From Cyclobacterium jeungdonense (GTDB lineage: Bacteria; Bacteroidota; Bacteroidia; Cytophagales; Cyclobacteriaceae), in assembly GCF_010994275.1 (NCBI RefSeq), contig NZ_WMCD01000001.1, forward strand, positions 496,001 to 560,000: a stretch of 64,000 bases of DNA, given 5' to 3'. Numbering within the stretch: position 1 is the stretch's first letter; each line of letters begins with the position of its first letter. Below, one piece after another: positions 45,984 to 54,535 of the stretch. A program made the position numbers and the translations under genes. The notes beneath the pieces were generated by a model. The model was not told where the DNA came from. It did no database searches and was given only the letters and a program-made list of their open reading frames with translations.

Positions 45984-48968
45984 ATGATCGACAAAAAAAT
46001 CACCACACTTATTGGTAAAGCCATACGGGAAGGGAGATACCTGAACATTACCTACCAAAATAGGAGCGGGGAGATTACACCTTTTTGGATAAGCATACTA
46101 AATATAAATGAAAAGGGTGAACTGTGGGTAAACATGTTTAATGTAACAAAAGATGACCCCATCAGAGATGCCAAAATATATATTTCCAGCATTCAGACTG
46201 CTGAAATCCTGAAATTTTCACACTACAATGTGTCGGAAAAGCTGATCAAAAAGCTGGAGGAGGATGAAGGTTTGCAGGTTTTTGAATTTGACCGGTATGA
46301 TAATAGTATATTAAACTACTACCTGGAATGTTACAAAGCCAATAAAGACCCCTTTCTTTACAAAGCCCATTTAATTCCGGGGGTGGACTTAACAGAATTG
46401 GCGAAGAAAAATCCGTATCAGTTATCCGACGAACAGCAAAAGCAGATCATAAAAGATATCTATCATAACGATTACAACAAGTATTTTAACTACGAGCTGG
46501 CGATAAGTGAATTTTCAATTGATTTACCTTCGAAAGGTAAATTTGTAATTGCCTACCGCAAACTCGAGCTAGATCCCGTCAACAAAACCTTACATGCAGG
46601 TAGCAAAACACAATTCAATCCCAACTTTTATATCAAAGATGTAAAGCATTCCTTATCCTACTACACCGATTTGAGTCCGGAAGATTATGAAGCGATCTAC
46701 TTAAGGGATAAGTCCGAAGCGTTAGCATTATTGCGAGGCAATTTTAAAACCGGCGAAATGCCAAATACAAGGCCAGAGGTAGTTGTTTTGGGATATGCCC
46801 AGATAGATATAGCTGGAATTTACGATAACATACATGCAGCCTATGAGCAAAAGGAAATGGAGGTTCCCTTAAAGGCATTCTTTCAAAACCTATCATTGTT
46901 GGACAGACAAAACCGAACAGAACCTCATATTGCGCTGTATGACCGGAATATTAATATTGATCAGATTCAAACCATTTACAATGCGTTGAAATACCCCATC
47001 ACCTATGTGCAAGGACCACCCGGTACCGGCAAAACACAAACCATATTGAATATTATTGTGAATTGCCTTACCAATGGTAAAACATTGTTGATTTCGTCAA
47101 ACAACAATGTACCCATTGATGGAATTAAGGATAAATTGTACATAGGCAAGTACCGGAACAAGGAAATTCTGCTTCCTGTACTTAGGCTTGGAAACAATAA
47201 ATTTGTTGCCCAGGCACTGGATTTAATTAGAGAAAGGTATGCCTTTGAAACAAAAGATGTGCCTAAGGAAAAACTATTGGTTAACCTCAAAGAAAGGTCG
47301 AAAGAGAAAAACAGAAAATTACTGGAGAAAATTAAAAATTACGAAACCAGAATTGAACAGGCACAAAACCTGTCCTTCGTTAGCAGTCTGTTGTCAAAAG
47401 GAAAAAATCATTTGTTGGAAAAGGAAAAACAGGCCATTGAAAAAAAACTAAAGCAAATCCCAGAAACCAACAATGACGATCTGGATAATTTATTTGAAGT
47501 GATAAAAGATAACCAACAGCTGTTGCAGTTTTTCTACTTCGAATCATTGCGGTATGTAAAGCGTTTGAACAGCAAGGAATTTATTCAGTTGATTGAAATA
47601 CTGGATATTGAGGAATCTGAAAAACAGGTAAAGGAATTTAATAAATGGATATCCGATGACGAGAACCTGGAGAAGCTCACGAAAGTATTTCCCATTATAC
47701 TTACTACCAATATATCCAGCCGTAAGCTGGGTCGGAAATATAAATTTGATTTACTGGTAATGGATGAAGCAGGGCAGTGCGATATAGCCACCAGCCTGAT
47801 TCCTATTTCAAAATGCAAAAACATGGTTCTGATTGGCGACACAAACCAGCTAAAACCGATTGTTGTTTTTGAAGAAAGCAGAAATCGACACCTGATGAGC
47901 CAGTTTGGGGTAGATAATACCTACGATTACTATAATAATTCTATCCTGTCCATTTATAAAAGGATAGATAATATTTCCAGAGATATTTTGCTGAGCTATC
48001 ATTATCGCTGTGGAAGGAAAATTATCAATTATTCTAACATGCGGTTTTATGAGAACAGATTGAACCTCTCTAAGATTACAGTAAAAGGTGAGGTGAAGCT
48101 GATAGATGTGAATAATGTAAACCAAAAGGATAGAAATGCATGCATTGAAGAAGCACAGGAAATAGTAAAATACATCGCAGAAAATAAATTAACGGATACG
48201 TTTATCATCACACCCTTCCGAAACCAGCAGGAGGTTTTGAATCATTATCTGAATGAGGCAAAAGCAAATGCCGAAATTGATTCCTCCGTTAGTTGTGGTA
48301 CGATTCACAAAATTCAGGGGCAAGAGAATAAAACCATCATTATATCTACTTCCCTATCCAGAAACACAACTCCCAGAACCTACGACTGGATAAAAAACAA
48401 CAGCCAGTTAATCAATGTTGGCGTTACCAGGGCACAGGAAAATTTGGTTGTGGTAGCCGATAAAAGGGCAATAGATAGGTTATCCAGGAAAGATGATGAT
48501 TTGTACGCCCTGATTGATTATGTTCAGAAAAATGGTACTACCCAAATCCAAAAAAGTGCTGCAAACAAGTTTACCATCGGATTTTCGAATGATTCCAAAT
48601 TTGAAGACGAGTTTTATAAAACAATGAGCCATTATTGCACCATACAGGGCAGCCGTTTTGAAAGAAATGTCAACGTAATCGATGTCTTTCCGGGAGAATT
48701 AAACAATCCGGATTTAAACAAAAAAGAATTTGACGGTGTAATTTTTCAGGGTAGGATGCCAAAAGTGGTATTTGAAATAAATGGTATTGAACATTATAAA
48801 AATAAAAAACGAATTAGGTCAGATAAGATTAAAATGCAACTACTGCATTCTAAAAATATCGATAGAATAGTTGTACCCAATCACTATGTGAAACATTATG
48901 AATTTATTCGTGAATTAATGAATAAAATCAAAGGAGGTGTTTATCAAAAAACATTGTTTGAGGGCTAA
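45984..48968 (+). CDS. WYL-domain SF1 helicase with C-terminal PD-(D/E)XK-type nuclease domain
   Basis: The 994-residue protein has three parts. Residues 1-75 look like a WYL-type regulatory fold (AIREGRYLNITYQNRSGE). Residues about 330-850 are a superfamily 1 helicase of the UPF1/AAA_11-12 type: Walker A GPPGTGKT at 344-351, DEAG near 594, GDTNQLKP, LSYHYRCG, IHKIQGQENK and VGVTRAQENL. The C-terminal 120 residues read EFDGVIFQGRMPKVVFEING near 915-935 and SDKIKMQLL, as in DUF2726/PD-(D/E)XK nucleases. Such fusions are common among antiphage defence genes. It stands alone between a VapBC remnant and a VOC remnant. Confidence 0.85.
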   Translation: MIDKKITTLIGKAIREGRYLNITYQNRSGEITPFWISILNINEKGELWVNMFNVTKDDPIRDAKIYISSIQTAEILKFSHYNVSEKLIKKLEEDEGLQVFEFDRYDNSILNYYLECYKANKDPFLYKAHLIPGVDLTELAKKNPYQLSDEQQKQIIKDIYHNDYNKYFNYELAISEFSIDLPSKGKFVIAYRKLELDPVNKTLHAGSKTQFNPNFYIKDVKHSLSYYTDLSPEDYEAIYLRDKSEALALLRGNFKTGEMPNTRPEVVVLGYAQIDIAGIYDNIHAAYEQKEMEVPLKAFFQNLSLLDRQNRTEPHIALYDRNINIDQIQTIYNALKYPITYVQGPPGTGKTQTILNIIVNCLTNGKTLLISSNNNVPIDGIKDKLYIGKYRNKEILLPVLRLGNNKFVAQALDLIRERYAFETKDVPKEKLLVNLKERSKEKNRKLLEKIKNYETRIEQAQNLSFVSSLLSKGKNHLLEKEKQAIEKKLKQIPETNNDDLDNLFEVIKDNQQLLQFFYFESLRYVKRLNSKEFIQLIEILDIEESEKQVKEFNKWISDDENLEKLTKVFPIILTTNISSRKLGRKYKFDLLVMDEAGQCDIATSLIPISKCKNMVLIGDTNQLKPIVVFEESRNRHLMSQFGVDNTYDYYNNSILSIYKRIDNISRDILLSYHYRCGRKIINYSNMRFYENRLNLSKITVKGEVKLIDVNNVNQKDRNACIEEAQEIVKYIAENKLTDTFIITPFRNQQEVLNHYLNEAKANAEIDSSVSCGTIHKIQGQENKTIIISTSLSRNTTPRTYDWIKNNSQLINVGVTRAQENLVVVADKRAIDRLSRKDDDLYALIDYVQKNGTTQIQKSAANKFTIGFSNDSKFEDEFYKTMSHYCTIQGSRFERNVNVIDVFPGELNNPDLNKKEFDGVIFQGRMPKVVFEINGIEHYKNKKRIRSDKIKMQLLHSKNIDRIVVPNHYVKHYEFIRELMNKIKGGVYQKTLFEG

Positions 48969-48970
48969 GA

Positions 48971-49213
48971 TTTCCAAATCTCGATTTTAGAAGTTTTACA
49001 TTAGCATACCATACAAAGACAGAAATGCTGGTTGATTTGATAGTTGAAGAATTATCAGGAAATGGCGTTGCGATAATAAAGAAACCTGAAAAAGCATTTT
49101 GGGATGGATACAGCGGATACGTTGCCGACCCAGACGAAAATTTATGGGAAGTGGGTTATCATCCCTATTTACCCCTTGATAAAAATGGTGAAATAACTGA
49201 AAGGAAAAATTAG
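48971..49213 (+). pseudogene. VOC/glyoxalase-family protein, N-terminus lost
   Basis: The frame from 48971 reads FPNLDFRSFTLAYH and continues through ATG 49025 to FWDGYSGYVADPDENLWEVG, the C-terminal half of a glyoxalase/bleomycin-resistance (VOC) protein with its metal Glu. Only about 81 residues of the roughly 130 remain, and the break falls three bases after the helicase stop, so insertion of that module probably cut the gene. The ATG at 49025 may still allow expression of a fragment. Confidence 0.7.
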
Positions 49214-49894
49214 ATGGCATTTGAATTAAAAAACACGGTTCCCTGGGGCAGAAATCTGGAAGAATATAGTAACATGTTCAACCTGACAGATTCTGATTTG
49301 GACTGTAGGATTATCAGTTTTGGTGATGGACCTGCGAGTTTTAATAGTGAAATGACTGAAAATGGTAAACGTGTTGTTTCGATTGACCCCATTTACGAGT
49401 TTTCTCAAAAAGAACTTCAACAAAAGATTGAAGAGACAAAGGAAATGGTCTTAGAGCAGACAAAAAACAATCTTGAAAACTTTGTTTGGACGAAAATTAA
49501 AAACATTCAAGAACTGGAAAAAATCCGAATTTCTGCAATGACTAAATTCCTTCAAGATTATGAGGATGGAAAGATGACAGGTAGGTATATAAATCATGAA
49601 TTACCAAACAAAACGGATTTTGAAGATTTGTCTTTTGATTTGGGATTAAGTTCTCATTTCCTGATATTATATTCTCAACTTGGACTTAGTTTTCATATTT
49701 CATCAATAACAGAAATGCTGAGAGTGGCGAAAGAAATTAGGATATTTCCGATATTAAACCTGGATGCAAAAAAGACAGATTTGTTAGTTAACTTGATTGA
49801 ATATTTTGAAACGAATTATATCGTAAACATAGAAAAGGTTGATTATGAATTCCAAAAAAACGGAAATGAAATGCTGATAATAAAAAGGAAATAG
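49214..49894 (+). CDS. Putative SAM-dependent methyltransferase
   Basis: A 226-residue product whose segment CRIISFGDGPASFNSEM followed by VVSIDPIYEFS matches motif I and the acidic loop of class I methyltransferases, and LRVAKEIRIFPIL matches the post-core strand. The centre is a long charged helical part. Its start follows the VOC remnant stop directly. Substrate is unknown; it may be cargo of the accessory region. Confidence 0.65.
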   Translation: MAFELKNTVPWGRNLEEYSNMFNLTDSDLDCRIISFGDGPASFNSEMTENGKRVVSIDPIYEFSQKELQQKIEETKEMVLEQTKNNLENFVWTKIKNIQELEKIRISAMTKFLQDYEDGKMTGRYINHELPNKTDFEDLSFDLGLSSHFLILYSQLGLSFHISSITEMLRVAKEIRIFPILNLDAKKTDLLVNLIEYFETNYIVNIEKVDYEFQKNGNEMLIIKRK

Positions 49895-49897
49895 GAA

Positions 49898-49944
49898 TAC
49901 CGTTGCCTAATATCATGTATAAAACATGGGAGGTTCAAAAGGTA
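49898..49944. repeat. attC-like imperfect inverted repeat after the methyltransferase
   Basis: TACC/GGTA outer arms, CCT/AGG inner arms and a CATGT-ATAAA-ACATG hairpin tip fold around the 47 bases after the stop, a layout like the recombination site of gene cassettes. Integron R-box consensus is not met, so the call is tentative. Confidence 0.3.
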
Positions 49945-50900
49945 CGTATGCCTTTCTGCCCCGCATCAAATTTTGTCACTGCAGACAATTGCGACGCCTG
50001 CAAACCCCAACATTCCATTACCGTACCTGTCATCAGTTAGCCGGGCGATCACCGATCCTCACTTAAGGGGCCTCCTTCTCGATCACGTGGTCGGGCAGGG
50101 TGCCTATGATGATTCCCTCCCCGTTGCTCCTTTTCTTGTGTGCCTGTTTTTGCTTATCTGGTCTCATACGGGAAGGAACCCCTGTTTTTGTTTCTATTTG
50201 TGCCAATAGTTAGCCCCTAAGGAGATCGTTTTAATTGTTTATTAAGGGTTTATTTTTCGTTCTTAAAACCGATTTCTCTTCTGATATTTTTTATTATAAT
50301 ATACACCAAAGCAAGAAAAATCCAGGCTGAAATCCTCAAAGTATAGTGCTGTACTTCCATTGAAAAAACCTAGGAAGAAATTTAATAAAGAAATCCCGAT
50401 AGGAAAGTGGTTCCAATAACTATTTGTTCTGCGTTTTGTCATAAAAGTATAGAATAATTATATTTTAAATTATTTTTTGAATGAAAAAACATGATTTAAT
50501 TAAATAATCCCTATATTGTTTGTATTGTTTGAAAATGGTGCGGTTTGGAATTCGGTGCTGATATTAAATAAAGGCGAAAGAAGCCTATACGCTTTTCCTA
50601 TGAATAAGGGTATTCCTTTTGATTATCCCTGTTTGATGGAGTACATGGGTGCTCCGGAGGAATTTTAAAGAGAAATACGACAACGGCGGCATCAAGAGGC
50701 CTGATAAATTTATACTGTGGCTGACACCTGTTTAGCCAGCATTGGTACCCAACATTGATTGGGTGATTGGTATGATACGTAGTCCTGCAAATATATAACT
50801 GAAACAGCCAGTCAATAAAAGGGTGACTTCCTATTTATGAAAGAAACTCAGGCATGAGTTTAATCGTGCAAATTATTTTTAAACACTTAAACCAAACAAA
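49945..50900. other. Intergenic region upstream of the RiPP cluster
   Basis: Almost a kilobase with no convincing gene. A frame at 49973-50209 looks spurious. A minus-strand frame overlapping 50250-50440 encodes two adjoining hydrophobic pieces in different frames (see 50250-50360). A 45-codon remnant ends at TAA 50666-50668 with GERSLYAFPMNKG. The AT-rich last 60 bases should hold the promoter of the precursor gene. Confidence 0.45.
50250..50360 (-). CDS. Possible 36-residue single-pass membrane peptide
   Basis: ATG at 50358-50360 opens MEVQHYTLRISAWIFLALVY followed by more hydrophobic and then basic residues (IIIKNIRREIGFKNEK) to TAA at 50250. An overlapping frame upstream begins MTKRRTNSYWNHFPIG, so this may be the tail of a frameshifted small gene. 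No family known; only the amphipathic layout supports it. Confidence 0.3.
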   Translation of the reverse strand: MEVQHYTLRISAWIFLALVYIIIKNIRREIGFKNEK

Positions 50901-51212
50901 ATGAGCAAATTATTAGAAAATTACGAAGACTTTAATACTCCCATAGGGGAATTATTAGAGGGTCACGATTTGAGTATTTTAACAGATGCAGCTAAAAAAC
51001 TGGTAGAAGGAGATTTAGTAGCTTTAGCCTGGAAAAATCACACACCTCGTACGGAGAAATTAGGTGTAAGGGATTTACAATCCATCGAAGAAGCTTTTTC
51101 CAACCACAGCCTTTTTGGAAGCTCCAGAGCTCCTGTAGTGGGTGCTAGTTGCTGTTGTACTTGTACGCCAGCCTGTTGCTGCACTGCTGCCGCAGTAGTT
51201 AAAGCAGCATAA
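50901..51212 (+). CDS. Precursor peptide of an azol(in)e-containing RiPP (TOMM/LAP)
   Basis: The 103-residue precursor has an acidic and Leu-rich leader of about 80 residues (MSKLLENYEDFNTPIGELLE, DLSILTDAAKKL) and a C-terminal core: seven Cys (84-86, 88, 92-94), three Thr (87, 89, 95) and a Ser within SCCCTCTPACCCT, then TAAAVVKAA. Such Cys/Thr-rich tracts are heterocyclised to thiazol(in)e and oxazol(in)e by YcaO cyclodehydratases, encoded just downstream. The leader family is not one that I recognise. Cleavage may occur near VVGAS at 79-83. A strong hairpin at 51229 follows the stop. Confidence 0.88.
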   Translation: MSKLLENYEDFNTPIGELLEGHDLSILTDAAKKLVEGDLVALAWKNHTPRTEKLGVRDLQSIEEAFSNHSLFGSSRAPVVGASCCCTCTPACCCTAAAVVKAA

Positions 51213-51228
51213 TTCTATCCTTTGGCTT

Positions 51229-51254
51229 GAAAGTGGGGAAAGCTCCCCACTTTC
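51229..51254 (+). terminator. Perfect 11-bp hairpin between precursor and biosynthesis genes
   Basis: GAAAGTGGGGA (51229-51239) pairs fully with TCCCCACTTTC (51244-51254), loop AAGC, and is followed by a weak T-rich tail. It probably acts as a partial terminator or RNA stabiliser, so that the precursor is made in excess of the enzymes. Confidence 0.75.
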
Positions 51255-51286
51255 ATTCTTTAGACTACTAAATCTATTTATGTATT

Positions 51287-52375
51287 ATGGAAAAAAAATT
51301 AAAAGTACTTCCATTTCAAATTATCGAATTGGAAGATAGCGTAGTGCTGAAGCGTGGACTTTCTTCCATGGCCATCCCTGATAAAAGCGCCCTTATTATT
51401 ATAAAGGTTATCCAAAAGGCATTAATACAAAGTCCTAAAACAGTCGATGAACTGGCCAGTCTATTTACGGGAAGTATCTACAATTTGATCAAATCTTTTA
51501 TTAACCATCTTATAGAGAAGAAATTCATTGTTTATCTGGAGGACACAAATAACTATAGGTATGATGAAGAGACTCCACAGGATATTTTTTACTGGCATTT
51601 TAATGCGCATCAATCCCAAATTTCAGAAACATTGAATGAAAAGCCCTGGGCTTTTATAGGAATTAATGAGCTAAACAAGCGACTAATAAGTTCGCTTTTT
51701 ACAGAGGGTAAGAATAACTTTATGGTCATCGATGACCCCTCTCTACGAAATGTACGCTTTTTCGATGACAATCATAAAATCGTTGATAATTTTTGGAATG
51801 ACGAGCGTATTGTAAAAATTCAGGAAACAGATTTTTTGGAAGACAGTCGAGGTGTAGGTTTTATAGTTGCCTCTTCTGAGTTTGGAAGTTTTTATCTCTT
51901 AGAATCATGGAATGCCTTTGCTGTAAAAAATAATATTGCTTTCTACCCACTTTTATTACAAAATATGGTTGGCTATGCAGGTCCTCTTGTTATTCGGGAC
52001 GAGGGGCCTTGTTTAGAATGCTTAAAACTTCGACAAAATTCCGCCAGTTCTGATTTTAGCGAGAAACGCCTTACCGAAAAATTCGCTTTTGAGGGGCAGC
52101 AAATTGCAGCCTACCATCATTCCATGGTTACGGTATTGGCAGAGGTGGGTGCATTTGATTTGATAAAATTCAAATCCAACATTCAGTGGGATTTGGGTAC
52201 GCTGTGTGAAGTAGATCTGCTGGCCGGTTCCATGAACAAAAGGAACTTGGTAAAAGCACCCCGCTGCCCGGTATGCAGTCCGTTAAATGAAATGCCGTTG
52301 ATTAATATTCATAAGCAATTGACTTCTGAAGACTCTTGGAAAGAAATCGAACAAACGGTAGGGTACGATGAATGA
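51287..52375 (+). CDS. TOMM E1-like/leader-binding partner protein of the cyclodehydratase
   Basis: The 362-residue protein has an N-terminal winged-helix-like region (1-85) where a RiPP recognition element would sit, and a ThiF/E1-like C-terminal domain with four cysteines placed as a zinc site: Cys242 and Cys245 (GPCLECLKLR), Cys327 and Cys330 (RCPVC). This layout matches the C-protein of azole-forming cyclodehydratases, which binds leader peptide and activates the YcaO protein. It overlaps the YcaO gene by eight bases. The adenylation motif GxGxxG of true E1 enzymes is not clear. Confidence 0.8.
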   Translation: MEKKLKVLPFQIIELEDSVVLKRGLSSMAIPDKSALIIIKVIQKALIQSPKTVDELASLFTGSIYNLIKSFINHLIEKKFIVYLEDTNNYRYDEETPQDIFYWHFNAHQSQISETLNEKPWAFIGINELNKRLISSLFTEGKNNFMVIDDPSLRNVRFFDDNHKIVDNFWNDERIVKIQETDFLEDSRGVGFIVASSEFGSFYLLESWNAFAVKNNIAFYPLLLQNMVGYAGPLVIRDEGPCLECLKLRQNSASSDFSEKRLTEKFAFEGQQIAAYHHSMVTVLAEVGAFDLIKFKSNIQWDLGTLCEVDLLAGSMNKRNLVKAPRCPVCSPLNEMPLINIHKQLTSEDSWKEIEQTVGYDE

Positions 52376-53699
52376 ATTACTAACACCAATACGAAGACTC
52401 ACGGATACCTTACCTTTTCTGCTAGATCCCAAAGTAGGAATAATTACGGGGGTCAGTGAACACCCATTAGAGGTCGATTCTCCTCGATTTTTTCGTTTTA
52501 ATGGTTCGGCTGCTAACACAGAAGCATTTGGAGAATACCGAAACTTCGCCATTGGCGGAGGTGCCGCCACCACCCGGGAGCTAGCGTTAGCCAAAACGGT
52601 AGGGGAATGTGTGGAACGCTATTGCGCAGCAATTTATGACAAGAAACAATTTCCACTGTGTTCCTATAATGACGCGCCCTTTACTTGTGTTCATCCGAAG
52701 AAATTTGCTTTGTATAGTAAAGAACAATACAACCACCCCGAATTTGACTTTGACGAATTTACGGAGGACGCACCTGTTCGTTGGATACAGGCCGTAAATC
52801 AGGCAACCGGGGAGCATCAAGCGGTTCCTGCTTCCATGGTGTTTGTGCCCTATTTTTTTTACGAAAATGGCGATGAAACACCTATTGTCCAACCCATTTC
52901 TTCCGGATTGTCTTGTCATTGTTCCTTTGAAGAGGCAGTGGTGGGTGGGGTTTGCGAGGTTATTGAAAGAGATAATTTTATGATTACCTGGCAAGCCAAG
53001 CTATCCAGACGGAAAATCAGGAAACACACCTTAAGTGAAAAAAACAAGGACTTGATTCAGCGTTTTGAGGAAGTAGGGTATGAGATTCACCTGATGGACA
53101 TCTCCAATGAAACCAAGATCACTGGAATTTTAGCGGTTGCGACAGGTATAAAAACGAACTTTGTGCCCCTGGTTGTGGCGGCTTCGGTAGCCTTATCCCC
53201 GGAAGAAGCGGTTAGGAAAGCAATGGAGGAGTTAGCGCATACGGAAAGGTATGCCTATCAAATTAAAAATGAATTGCCCCGTTTGGAATCGCATCCTGAA
53301 TTTGACAATGTGCTGGGGCAAGTGCACCACGTTAATTTTTGGGTTAATCCTGCGGTCAGTAAACACGCTGAATTTTTATACAGTTCTGATCAATGGATGG
53401 ATTTTAATGAATTAGTGGATTATTCTCAAGAGACTCCGCTAGAGGAAATGAAATCCTTGGTTTCTACAATCAAAAAATCAGGATACGATGTGCTGGTTAC
53501 AGATATAACGACCGCTGATATTAGGAGTCTGGGAATGACCGTCATTCGGGCGATTATACCCGGGTATCATCCGCTATTTATGGGGTATCACAAGCGCCCT
53601 TTAGGTAGTGAACGGCTATGGACGATTCCCCAGAAATTAGGTTTTGAAGGGTTGGTTACAGGAAAAGCTGATTATCCATTTCCCCATCCCTTCCCGTAA
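52368..53699 (+). CDS. YcaO-domain cyclodehydratase
   Basis: The 443-residue YcaO protein shows the ATP/Mg motif sets: TVGECVERY (Glu80, Glu83, Arg84), CEVIERD (Glu197, Glu200, Arg201), and EELAHTERYAY. The C-terminus ends ADYPFPHPFP, which carries the proline-rich PxPxP tail typical of TOMM YcaO enzymes. YcaO proteins phosphorylate the amide backbone and close Cys/Ser/Thr side chains to azolines. It forms the D component with the neighbouring C-type partner and precedes the SagB-type dehydrogenase. Confidence 0.92.
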   Translation: MNELLTPIRRLTDTLPFLLDPKVGIITGVSEHPLEVDSPRFFRFNGSAANTEAFGEYRNFAIGGGAATTRELALAKTVGECVERYCAAIYDKKQFPLCSYNDAPFTCVHPKKFALYSKEQYNHPEFDFDEFTEDAPVRWIQAVNQATGEHQAVPASMVFVPYFFYENGDETPIVQPISSGLSCHCSFEEAVVGGVCEVIERDNFMITWQAKLSRRKIRKHTLSEKNKDLIQRFEEVGYEIHLMDISNETKITGILAVATGIKTNFVPLVVAASVALSPEEAVRKAMEELAHTERYAYQIKNELPRLESHPEFDNVLGQVHHVNFWVNPAVSKHAEFLYSSDQWMDFNELVDYSQETPLEEMKSLVSTIKKSGYDVLVTDITTADIRSLGMTVIRAIIPGYHPLFMGYHKRPLGSERLWTIPQKLGFEGLVTGKADYPFPHPFP

Positions 53700-53731
53700 C
53701 AGAAATATTCACTGATAAAAAAAATTAACGT

Positions 53732-54535
53732 ATGTTAGATTCATTGTGGAAAGAAGCAGCACTTGCTGGCGAATCAGTTACACCTTCCTGGGAGATTTTT
53801 CATGAAAGTTCAAAAACGGGTCACTATGACGGTTCTTTGACGAATGATCAGGTAGTTGAGGAAATGAGTAATTTATACGATGTGTTTCCGTATCAGCAAT
53901 TCCCGTCCATTCCTTTACCTATCAGCTTTTCGCGTATCGAACGTTCGTTTATGGAAACCGTGACGAATCGGGTTACGCCCAAAGAAATATTACCGAAAAC
54001 ACTTACCCTGGAGCAGCTGCGCACCATTTTATATTGTGGCTACGGAGTTACACGAGACAACAAAGACAACGAATACATTCGACGTCCTTTCCGGACCGTG
54101 CCCTCGGGAGGAGCCTTGTATCCGCTGGAGTTGTATTTCTATACCAACGAAAGAGTAGAATCTTTAAAAGCGGGACTTTATCATTATTCTCCTGTTGAAA
54201 ATGCCATTCAGTTCATTCGGGAAGGAAATTTTGATGAGGAAATAGCCAATAGCCTGGTAGGGTTTCAAACCCATCTTGCCTACGACACCTCCCTGATCCT
54301 TTTCATCACCGCTGCATTTAACCGATCCACCTTTAAGTACAAGGAAAAAGGCTATCGATTTGCACTTTTTGAAGCAGGGCATGTGGCGCAGAATATTAAT
54401 TTGGCCGCCACCGCTCTCGAATTAGGGGTTATAAATATCGGCGGGTACCACGATCGGTTGGTCGACCGTTTTTTGAAAATTGATGGGTTGAATCACGCAA
54501 CGGTTTATTTGAATGGAATTTGCAGAGGTAATTAA
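53732..54535 (+). CDS. SagB/ThcOx-type azoline dehydrogenase
   Basis: The 267-residue flavin enzyme of the nitroreductase fold has the SagB hallmarks RTVPSGGALYPLELYFY (121-137) and KEKGYRFALFEAGHVAQNINLAA (204-226) with the catalytic Lys and Tyr. It oxidises azolines to azoles using FMN. A flanking gap of 32 bases follows the YcaO gene, and its stop is overlapped by 23 bases by the next gene, which links that unknown protein to the pathway. Confidence 0.9.
   Translation: MLDSLWKEAALAGESVTPSWEIFHESSKTGHYDGSLTNDQVVEEMSNLYDVFPYQQFPSIPLPISFSRIERSFMETVTNRVTPKEILPKTLTLEQLRTILYCGYGVTRDNKDNEYIRRPFRTVPSGGALYPLELYFYTNERVESLKAGLYHYSPVENAIQFIREGNFDEEIANSLVGFQTHLAYDTSLILFITAAFNRSTFKYKEKGYRFALFEAGHVAQNINLAATALELGVINIGGYHDRLVDRFLKIDGLNHATVYLNGICRGN

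Noticed and set aside
45402..46058. Minus-strand frames over the VapBC remnant and helicase start
   Set aside because: They are shadows of the plus-strand remnants, where the PIN-domain and helicase motifs are clear.
49973..50209. 78-codon frame starting with TTG after the methyltransferase
   Set aside because: Non-ATG start, Pro/Leu-rich random-looking sequence and no family resemblance.
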